Assembly: GCF_001642325.1 (NCBI RefSeq) | Contig: NZ_LSFI01000009.1 | Coordinates: forward strand, 1 to 55,981 | Length of the DNA stretch: 55,981 bases | Direction of reading: 5' to 3' | From: Thermodesulfatator autotrophicus | GTDB taxonomy: Bacteria; Desulfobacterota; Thermodesulfobacteria; Thermodesulfobacteriales; Thermodesulfatatoraceae | In this document: positions 45,648-53,862 of the stretch, piece by piece | How positions within the stretch are numbered: the first letter of the stretch is position 1 | Layout of the letters: each line of letters starts with the position of its first letter | Notes under the pieces: model-generated | What the model was told of the DNA's origin: nothing | Database searches by the model: none | What the model saw: the letters and a program-made list of their open reading frames with translations, nothing else | Translations under genes and position numbers: made by a program

Positions 45648-46571
45648 CTAGAACTTTTCTATGATTTCAAGATATCTCTTTAAACTTTTAATGAAAATTT
45701 CATTGATTTCGGGATACATACCAAGGCCTTTATAATAAGTTTTGCCATTTATAACGGTAGATACACATTCAGCCTTTTTACCGGCTTTTTCTACTTCAGC
45801 TCGCCAGGACTCTTCTTCACCGAAGATATCGTTCATTACATGGTCGCCGGCTACATACATAATTGGAATGAACTTAACCTTTTTCCCTCGGTAAGAAATG
45901 GCCTTTTTTAGAACACCTTCGGCGTCAGGGATCCCTTCTACCGTGGCCACCATTACGTTGGGAAAATGACGATTGAGTAGCCAATCAAGGCCTAAATAAG
46001 TAATGTTACCCGTATCGCAAGTAACGTCTGTTCCATGGGCCGCCAGAATATTGATGCCTTCTTTTGGTTTTAAAAACTCTTTTGAGAGGATATCAAGTAC
46101 TTCATGAATGGTTTCCCAGCGGGTAAAAAGAGGTTCCCCCACAACAATACGAAGCCCTGGAAAATTCTTACAAATATTAAGGACCTCTTTGTATTCAATT
46201 CCGGGAAAGATATGAAGTGGCTGGACAACCACTTTACGATAACCTTCAGCTTCAAGTTTGGCCAGGACTTCCTGAAGGCTGTGAAGACGTTTGTGAATGC
46301 GCTTTTGGGCGTAAATTTTGTTCATTTTGGCCCTTATAATATCAGAAGTAAAAGCCCAACGAATTTCATATCCAGGAAGCTCTTTTCTTAACTGTTGGTC
46401 AAAGAGATCAAAAGTAACCTGGGCTTTAGTGGAGGTGCCAAAAGCAGCGATAACAATGGCCGGCTTTTCTTTTAGGGGAGGATGTTTCATTTTGAAAATT
46501 TGGGCTGAACTAGAGATCCCCCAACAAAGGACTAATAAAAAAAGCATTGAAACTAAGATTTTGTGTAACAT
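45648..46571 (-). CDS. cbiK: Sirohydrochlorin cobaltochelatase CbiK, predicted periplasmic
   Basis: Inserts Co(II) into sirohydrochlorin to enter the anaerobic B12 route. 307 residues. After a predicted signal peptide (1-23, MLHKILVSMLFLLVLCWG then SSSAQ) follows the CbiK core: IVIAAFGTSTKAQVTFD near 39, VQPLHIFPGIEY (metal His) near 115, ILAAHGTDVTCD near 175 (catalytic His) and YVAGDHVMNDIFGEEESW near 238. The export signal recalls the periplasmic CbiK-P of Desulfovibrio vulgaris. An internal Met28 (MKHPP) has no ribosome site. Shine-Dalgarno AAGGAGGG pairs with an upstream CCCUCC (see leader). Confidence 0.92.
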   Translation of the reverse strand: MLHKILVSMLFLLVLCWGISSSAQIFKMKHPPLKEKPAIVIAAFGTSTKAQVTFDLFDQQLRKELPGYEIRWAFTSDIIRAKMNKIYAQKRIHKRLHSLQEVLAKLEAEGYRKVVVQPLHIFPGIEYKEVLNICKNFPGLRIVVGEPLFTRWETIHEVLDILSKEFLKPKEGINILAAHGTDVTCDTGNITYLGLDWLLNRHFPNVMVATVEGIPDAEGVLKKAISYRGKKVKFIPIMYVAGDHVMNDIFGEEESWRAEVEKAGKKAECVSTVINGKTYYKGLGMYPEINEIFIKSLKRYLEIIEKF

Positions 46572-46576
46572 AGAAC

Positions 46577-46663
46577 CCTCCTTTTAAATTATTTTTGGAG
46601 GGCTACGAGGCGGGCCGTCGGGAAGACTTCTCCCGAACGGGGCAGGAAGCCTCGAAGCCCCGT
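46577..46663 (-). promoter_or_regulatory. Riboswitch expression platform (Shine-Dalgarno sequestration)
   Basis: The ribosome site GGAGGG (46576-46581 on the complement) can pair with CCCUCC (46597-46602), a hairpin of 15-base AT-rich loop. Upstream, 46649-46661 (GGGGCUUCGAGGC in RNA) can pair with 46599-46611, 12 of 13 positions counting one G-U, which would free the ribosome site. The same arm is alternatively used in a GC hairpin with 46637-46643 and 46657-46663. This suggests mutually exclusive folds switching cbiK translation. Confidence 0.6.
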
Positions 46664-46672
46664 CCTAATTTT

Positions 46673-46955
46673 GCTCTAGGCCGGTATCCCGGCTTCCGGA
46701 TCATCCTACTCGCCGCGCCTTCCCAGGACTTTTGGCCTTATGGCCTTAAACCCCAGTGGCCTGTCACCCTTGTGGGCCTAGCGGCTTTCGTCCCCGGTTA
46801 CGGTTGCGGGCCAGCGCCGGACTTTCACCGGACTTCCCGTTTAACCCCACACCCAGTTTCAAGGGGCCTGGTTAAGCTTGGCCGGTTAGCTTTTACTTTC
46901 GTTAGCCTTACAAGCTTTCCTTTTTGCCCGAAACTGGGTGCAAGGCACCTAGAGC
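46673..46955 (-). ncRNA. Cobalamin (B12) riboswitch
   Basis: Located on the cbiK strand. Recognisable conserved stretches are GGUGCC near the 5' side, GAAACUGGGUG (P2-like), CCGGUGAAAGUCCGG, GCUGGCCCGCAACCGUAA, GCCACUGG, GGGAAGGC and GGAAGCCGGGAUACCGGCC (B12-box analogue). P1 is exact: 46948-46955 pairs with 46673-46680 (GCUCUAGG/CCUAGAGC). It is longer than average because of an about 70-base peripheral insert. It likely represses cbiK-cbiL when adenosylcobalamin is abundant. Confidence 0.93.
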
Positions 46956-46962
46956 GAAAAGT

Positions 46963-46991
46963 ATGATAAGGCAACATATCTTTATTTTCAA
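46963..46991 (-). promoter_or_regulatory. Predicted promoter of the cbiK riboswitch transcript
   Basis: On the complement TTGAAA (46986-46991) and TATCAT (46963-46968) are separated by 17 bases. The expected start site falls about 5-8 bases downstream, just ahead of the riboswitch P1 helix. Confidence 0.65.
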
Positions 46992-47084
46992 GAAAAATTT
47001 TCCCACTTTGAAGATTACTCCTGTGTTTTTCAAGACATTAATTGTTCATCTCTCTAAGAGACACAACGTGAACATGAAAATGGT

Positions 47085-47135
47085 TAACCCCTCCTAATAA
47101 GAAGGGGGAAAGTTCCCTCCGATAGGGAGGGGTTA
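47085..47135. other. Large imperfect hairpin between riboswitch and fmdB
   Basis: Outer arms TAACCCCTCC (47085-47094) and GGAGGGGTTA (47126-47135) are exactly complementary, with an inner GGGAA/TTCCC helix. A T-rich run follows on the plus strand (ttattttc). It could be a terminator in either direction or an RNA/DNA structural element. No gene in the window needs it on the plus strand. Confidence 0.5.
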
Positions 47136-47188
47136 TTTTCACAGAAAAGATTTTCAGAGGAATGAATAAGTTTACCGTCTCTGAATTG

Positions 47189-47216
47189 TTGACTTTTTAT
47201 CTTATCGTTCTAACCT
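47189..47216 (+). promoter_or_regulatory. Possible fmdB-ykgJ promoter
   Basis: TTGACT (47189-47194) and TAACCT (47211-47216) with a 16-base spacer, about 28 bases before the fmdB start. The -10 is weak. Confidence 0.4.
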
Positions 47217-47244
47217 AATTACGTATTTTGGATAGGAGGAGTTT

Positions 47245-47487
47245 ATGCCGATATATGAATTCATCTGTGAAGATTGCGGCAAGGAATTTGAAGTACTTTT
47301 AAAAAGCCGAGATGAGATTGAATCTGTACGTTGTGAGAATTGTAATAGCCCTAGAATAAAACGCCTTATGAGTGTAACTGGTGCGGTGATTACTGGAAGC
47401 TCAAGTTCTTCTAAACCCACGGTTAGCACTCAGAAATGTGAATCTGGCACCTGTGCCCATTTGAATTTACCTGGTTATTCCCGTTAA
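47245..47487 (+). CDS. FmdB family zinc-ribbon protein
   Basis: 80 residues. The N-terminal MPIYEFICEDCGKEFEVLL with a CxxC pair and a second CxxC pair (CENCNSPRIKRLM) is the FmdB/CxxC_CxxC_SSSS regulatory-protein signature; the Ser-run (SSSSS) after it is also typical. The C-terminus has further Cys (QKCESGTCAHLNLP). Possibly a small zinc-binding regulator; function unproven. AGGAGG before the ATG. ykgJ starts nine bases after the stop. Confidence 0.92.
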   Translation: MPIYEFICEDCGKEFEVLLKSRDEIESVRCENCNSPRIKRLMSVTGAVITGSSSSSKPTVSTQKCESGTCAHLNLPGYSR

Positions 47488-47496
47488 ATTTGGCTT

Positions 47497-48072
47497 ATGC
47501 AAGCCATTTGGCAGGGACTAGAAGAAATTTTTAATGACATAGAAGTCGCTTTTCTGGAAACTAAAAAGCGCTATCCTAAAGAAGTGCGCTGTAAACCCGG
47601 CTGTGTAGATTGCTGTTATGCCCTTTTTGATTTATCCCTGGCTGAGGCAGCTTTACTTTACCGGGATTTTTCGCGTAAGCCACGCGGAGTCAGGCGTGAA
47701 ATCATGCGCCGAGTGGAAAAATACGAAAAAGAATGGCTCCGCAAAAAGCCAACAGTTTTAAATCCCTTTGTCATCTCAGCTATAAAAATCCGCTGCCCCT
47801 TACTGAACGATAAAAAACGTTGCGAACTTTACGAAGCCAGGCCTGCCACCTGCCGCCTTTATGGAATTCCTGTTCTCATTGCTGGTGAGACCTTTGTCTG
47901 TGGCTATTCTGGTTTTGAGCCAGGAAAGAGCTACCCCACAGTGTATTTTGATAAAGTCCTTGAGCGCCTGGCAGCCCTTTCTGATAAAATTGCCCCTGAT
48001 GGTAGCAAAGTGCGAGTGCCGCTCCCTGCAGCCTTAAGAGGACGTTTCCCCGGAGTCCAATTCCTTGCGTAG
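47497..48072 (+). CDS. YkgJ-type cysteine-cluster protein
   Basis: 191 residues with the putative Fe-S/zinc cluster pattern: CKPGCVDCCYALFDLS near 32 and CPLLNDKKRCELYEARPATCRLYGIP near 108, then FVCGY near 139. The family (UPF0153/YkgJ) has unknown function. Probably cotranscribed with fmdB. Its last 39 bases overlap the convergent TPR gene. Confidence 0.88.
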   Translation: MQAIWQGLEEIFNDIEVAFLETKKRYPKEVRCKPGCVDCCYALFDLSLAEAALLYRDFSRKPRGVRREIMRRVEKYEKEWLRKKPTVLNPFVISAIKIRCPLLNDKKRCELYEARPATCRLYGIPVLIAGETFVCGYSGFEPGKSYPTVYFDKVLERLAALSDKIAPDGSKVRVPLPAALRGRFPGVQFLA

Positions 48073-48684
48073 TGATTTTATAGCTTCTTCTACTAGTTTC
48101 GTTTGTTCCAAAGAACCAAGGCCTTTATATATTTTTAAAGCTATTTCGTAAGCCTCAAGGGCTGCCTGAAGGTTACCTTGATGTTTTTGTACATCACCAA
48201 TACCTACCATAGCACGGGCGGCTCGGTGGGCATCGCCAAACTTTTCGGCTATTTCTAAGGTGCGGTAAAAATAAGGAAGAGTCTTTTCAGGCTGATTAAG
48301 CTTTTGATAAGTGTAGATAATCTTTTCTGCCACCAGGGAAGCACTTATTTCATCGTTAAATTCTTCACAAATATCCATGGCCATTTTATAAGGTTTTAAA
48401 GCTTCTTCGTACCTTTCTCGCCAGAATTTAATGTCTCCTATCTTTTCAGCAGTGTTGGCTGCTTCTCGCCAGAGTTTATTTTCCAAAAAGATTTTGAGGG
48501 CCTCTTCAAAGCGTTCTAAAGCATCAAGGCTTCTCCCCTGCCCCCACATTATCTGGGCTTCTTCATACCATTTCCGAGCTTTAGTCACATCGTCTATTTC
48601 TTCAGATTGCTTTTCGGCCTCAGAGGGCTTAAACTTACCAAATTTCTTCTCAATAATTTCTAGAACTTTTTCTTTTTCATTCAT
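48034..48684 (-). CDS. TPR repeat protein
   Basis: 216 residues, no signal peptide; a variable N-terminus (1-35) followed by about five tetratricopeptide units (35-205), for example AQIMWGQGRSLDALERFEEA and AARAMVGIGDVQKHQGNLQ. Helical hairpins are of the long (about 40-residue, kinesin-light-chain-like) type. Probably a scaffold; last gene of the TPR-DVU0298-TPR set, two bases after the DVU0298-like stop. Confidence 0.85.
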   Translation of the reverse strand: MNEKEKVLEIIEKKFGKFKPSEAEKQSEEIDDVTKARKWYEEAQIMWGQGRSLDALERFEEALKIFLENKLWREAANTAEKIGDIKFWRERYEEALKPYKMAMDICEEFNDEISASLVAEKIIYTYQKLNQPEKTLPYFYRTLEIAEKFGDAHRAARAMVGIGDVQKHQGNLQAALEAYEIALKIYKGLGSLEQTKLVEEAIKSLRKELDSGETSS

Positions 48685-48686
48685 AT

Positions 48687-49766
48687 CTAAATCCTTTCAA
48701 GGGTCTTTATGGCCTCCCTCGCCAGGGTGGCTACAGTTACGTTTTTAAAGATTTTTTCTTCTGGGTCAAATATTTCTATCGTACTCTGGTCTCCTAAGAG
48801 TTCTTCAAGCTTTGGCAGGGCGTCTATTAAGCCGGCATGCTGGCACACAAGCGTTGCCAGTGCCTTTACTAAAGGGTCTTTGTCTTCTAAAAGCTCTAAA
48901 ATCATCCAATAGCGCTCATTTTTTATCAAAGTCGGTTTCCCTTGAGCAATACGATAAAGGGCCCAAAGGGCACCTGGCCTGAACTCTGGATACTTCAGGA
49001 AAGCAAGAAGATTTTTGACAAAAAGGCCAAATCGGTCAGGTTCACGCCTGATTATTTCACCCACGGTTTCTAACGCCCCCCAGGCTGAAGCCGCCGAGTC
49101 TGCACTGGAATAAATGAGCCTTTTTATCAAGTCAGCGGTTATATCAGGGCGGGTTTTGAGCACAGCCTGAGCCGCTTCACCTAAGGTTAACACCGCTTTC
49201 CAGCGCAGGAGAGGGTCCGCACTATAAAGAACTTTGCGCAGGATGCTAAGGTTTACCGGCATAAAACGGCAGTGAAACACTATTTCTTTTTCTTTATTTT
49301 CTCGTAAGAGATTTTCTATTTCTTGTCGGCGTAGCCTTTTTGGTTTAAAGCCAGGAGGTGGTATTTCTTTTAAACGCCTTTCTGCTTTGAGCTTTGCTAT
49401 CTTTTCCGCCGAAAGCTCTCTTAGCTCGTCAGAAAGGCGTAAAAAAATGAGGACTCCCCTTACATTTACACGTTCAGAGGGGTCACCAAAGACCTGGTGG
49501 CTTTTTTGGTCGTAATGTTCAACTACGTATTCCTGGTAGTCTTCTTCAGGGTCAAGCTCCCAGGCCAGGTCCCAATTGCCGCCACAGGCAAGAAGCAAAG
49601 CCTCTACAAAAGCTGCTCCCCGGTTATGACCGGTGACATCACTTACATAAATTGCTCCACAATCACAAAAGCCAGCGTCAAAATCAGAAAACTGAAACCC
49701 GAGATTTTGAGGGGGAGCAACAGGTCTCCCACAAAAAGGGCAAAGGGCCGGTTTAGCCTTTAGCAT
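48687..49766 (-). CDS. DVU0298-family HEAT-like protein with N-terminal zinc ribbon
   Basis: 359 residues. The N-terminus contains paired cysteines (CPFCGRPV at 9-14, then CDCGAIYVSDVTGHNRGAAF near 34). The C-terminal 180 residues are HEAT/armadillo-like helical repeats (VLYSADPLLRWKAVLTLGEA, LEDKDPLVKALATLVCQHA). The overall plan fits proteins named for DVU0298 of Desulfovibrio; function unknown. The ATG lies inside the end of the preceding TPR gene (14-base overlap). Confidence 0.8.
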   Translation of the reverse strand: MLKAKPALCPFCGRPVAPPQNLGFQFSDFDAGFCDCGAIYVSDVTGHNRGAAFVEALLLACGGNWDLAWELDPEEDYQEYVVEHYDQKSHQVFGDPSERVNVRGVLIFLRLSDELRELSAEKIAKLKAERRLKEIPPPGFKPKRLRRQEIENLLRENKEKEIVFHCRFMPVNLSILRKVLYSADPLLRWKAVLTLGEAAQAVLKTRPDITADLIKRLIYSSADSAASAWGALETVGEIIRREPDRFGLFVKNLLAFLKYPEFRPGALWALYRIAQGKPTLIKNERYWMILELLEDKDPLVKALATLVCQHAGLIDALPKLEELLGDQSTIEIFDPEEKIFKNVTVATLAREAIKTLERI

Positions 49767-50373
49767 TTTCCGCTTCCGTAATCATTTGTTCTAGAGATTC
49801 AAGCACTGGATAACCCAATTTTTTGGCTTTTTCCAGGGCTTCACGAGCTTCTTTAATCTTTCCGAGATGATAATAGGCCACGGCTAGGTTATTATAAGCC
49901 ATGGAAAATTTAGCGTCAGAAGAAATGGCTTTTTCACAACACTCAGCTGCCTCTTTGTATTTTTCCTGTTCAATATAAACCGTAGAAAGATTTACAAGAG
50001 CAGGTGGCCAGTCAGGCCTGGCTTCAAGGGCCTTAAGGTAGCAATTTTCGGCTTCTTCAAGGTTTCCCAGGTGAAAGTTTACCAGCCCCAGATTAACCAG
50101 AGCCTCAGCTGATTTTGGATAGGCCTTAAGAGCCACTTCAAAATGTTTTTTAGCCTCTTCAAGTTTGCCGAGCTGGGCCAAAAGGGTGCCCAAATTAACC
50201 CGAACTTCAAAGTTAGGTGGGTCTAGCTCAAGAAGATAGTTAAAGGTTTTGAGGGCCTCTTCGGTTTTACCGGCTTGCCAGTAAGCTATGGCCAGACGAT
50301 GATGGGCAAAAATTGACTTGGGGTTTTCTTTGGCCTCTTTTTCAAGAATAGCTAATTTCTTTTCGTCTATCAT
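49753..50373 (-). CDS. TPR repeat protein
   Basis: 206 residues with five 34-residue TPR units (about 20-190). The consensus is seen in AIAYWQAGKTEEALKTFNYL, NLGLVNFHLGNLEEAENCYL and NLAVAYYHLGKIKEAREALE. No signal or membrane segment. First gene of the three-gene set; AGGAGG (in tccttgtg complement) precedes its ATG. mltG is divergent. Confidence 0.9.
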   Translation of the reverse strand: MIDEKKLAILEKEAKENPKSIFAHHRLAIAYWQAGKTEEALKTFNYLLELDPPNFEVRVNLGTLLAQLGKLEEAKKHFEVALKAYPKSAEALVNLGLVNFHLGNLEEAENCYLKALEARPDWPPALVNLSTVYIEQEKYKEAAECCEKAISSDAKFSMAYNNLAVAYYHLGKIKEAREALEKAKKLGYPVLESLEQMITEAENAKG

Positions 50374-50439
50374 TCCTGCCTCCTTGTGTTGCTAAAATCT
50401 AGCATTAAGAGTTTTATATGCAACTAAAAGTTAAAGGGC

Positions 50440-50445
50440 TAAAAT
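50440..50445 (+). promoter_or_regulatory. Candidate -10 box of mltG (leaderless)
   Basis: TAAAAT ends six bases before the mltG ATG (50452), and no Shine-Dalgarno is present. No recognisable -35 was found at 17 bases, so this is weaker than the promoters at 17459 and 43626. Confidence 0.4.
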
Positions 50446-50451
50446 AGCGCT

Positions 50452-51567
50452 ATGTCAAAAACTTTGTCATTTTTATTTTTTCTCTTGTTAATTTTTTATG
50501 CTGGGGCCTGGTATTACGACCTTTCCTTGCCTGCGGCCGAAGGCCAAAAGGCTTCTACCAAAATAATTTTCATAGAGCCTGGCACACCCTTAAAGGAAGT
50601 TGCCACTCTACTTGAACGTGAAGGGCTAATAAAAAACAAATGGATTTTCATATTTGAGGCCTATTTACGAGGGCTTACCGAAAAAATTAAGGCAGGTGAA
50701 TACGAGCTTGACCCGCGAAACCCTCCCCGGAAAATACTTGAAACGTTAGTTAAAGGTCGTGTGGTAACCCATTATGTTACCATTCCCGAGGGTTATAACA
50801 TTTACGAGATTGCTCGCCTGCTTGATAAAGCCGGCCTTTGCCCGCGAGAAGAGTTCCTCAAGGTGGTTAAAGATAAAGAACTCTTGAAAGAACTTCACGT
50901 GCCAGGCGAAACCGCCGAAGGCTTTCTTTTTCCTGACACTTATGCCTTTTGGCGAGGTATAAGCTGCCGTCTTATAGTGGCCACTATGATAAAACACTTC
51001 TGGGAAGTCTGGAATCAGGAATTTGCCAGCCGGGCAGAAGAGCTTGGGCTTTCAGTAAAAGAGGTTGTAACTCTAGCCTCCATTGTGGAGAAAGAGGCAG
51101 TTGTCCCTCATGAAAGGCCCATCATAGCCAGTGTTTTCTGGAATCGCTTGAAACGAGGTATGCGCCTTCAGGCTGACCCTACGGTGCGATACGCGGTAAA
51201 GCGTTTTTATAGTCGGCTCCGTTACCGCGATTTGCGCTATCGGCATCCTTATAACACCTATATATATCCAGGTCTTCCACCAGGCCCTATTTGTAACCCA
51301 GGCCGTGATTCCATAAAGGCTGTGCTCTATCCCGCTAAGACGGACTATCTCTATTTTGTTTCTAAGGGTGATGGCACCCACCATTTTTCGCGTACCCTAA
51401 GAGAACACGAACGAGCCGTTGATATCTATCAACGAGGAATAAGGCCAAAAGACTTGAAATCAACCAAAAAGCCTCAAAAATCCCTTGAGCCTGAAGAAAA
51501 AGTGCTTAAATCAAATAATGGAACTTCTGGTAATGGAACAAAAGAGGATACTTCGTCTCAAAAATAG
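50452..51567 (+). CDS. mltG: Endolytic murein transglycosylase
   Basis: 371 residues; an N-terminal membrane anchor (about 5-26) and a periplasmic YceG domain with a LysM-like subdomain. The catalytic-Glu motif is LASIVEKEAVVPHERP near 207, followed by SVFWNRLKRGMRLQADPTVRYA and YNTYIYPGLPPGPICNPG. It cleaves nascent glycan strands and helps end chain elongation. A disordered C-terminal tail (about 335-371, KPQKSLEPEEK) is unusual. ligA starts nine bases later; shared operon. Confidence 0.95.
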   Translation: MSKTLSFLFFLLLIFYAGAWYYDLSLPAAEGQKASTKIIFIEPGTPLKEVATLLEREGLIKNKWIFIFEAYLRGLTEKIKAGEYELDPRNPPRKILETLVKGRVVTHYVTIPEGYNIYEIARLLDKAGLCPREEFLKVVKDKELLKELHVPGETAEGFLFPDTYAFWRGISCRLIVATMIKHFWEVWNQEFASRAEELGLSVKEVVTLASIVEKEAVVPHERPIIASVFWNRLKRGMRLQADPTVRYAVKRFYSRLRYRDLRYRHPYNTYIYPGLPPGPICNPGRDSIKAVLYPAKTDYLYFVSKGDGTHHFSRTLREHERAVDIYQRGIRPKDLKSTKKPQKSLEPEEKVLKSNNGTSGNGTKEDTSSQK

Positions 51568-53661
<2,094 letters not shown>

Positions 53662-53704
53662 AAATATTTACCCTTTCTTAATAGGTAGGAGATTTTTAAA
53701 TTGG

Positions 53705-53860
53705 CTGATTTTTAGACTGCTTCGCCTGTCCCGAGCGAGGGATTTCCTCGCAGTGACAGCACGGGCACGGCATAGGTCCTTGTTAACGAGTGAAGTGGAG
53801 TAACTTCTTATGAGACTGCTTCGCTTCGCTCGCAATGACAACCAAAAATTGTCATCTGTT
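53705..53860. repeat. REP-like cluster between ligA and the CRISPR array
   Basis: Contains gactgcttcgcctgtcccgag, gatttcctcgcagtgacagc, gagtgaagtggagtaactt and gactgcttcgcttcgctcgcaatgaca. The 201-base gap holds no gene and no recognisable CRISPR leader. Confidence 0.7.
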
Positions 53861-53862
53861 TT

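Noticed and set aside
46595-46966. 123-codon plus-strand frame
   Set aside because: It lies exactly antisense to the B12 riboswitch, whose conserved blocks explain the sequence.
53662-53862. CRISPR leader left of the array
   Set aside because: The region is REP-like, not AT-rich leader sequence, and repeat decay is at this end, so the leader is expected to the right.
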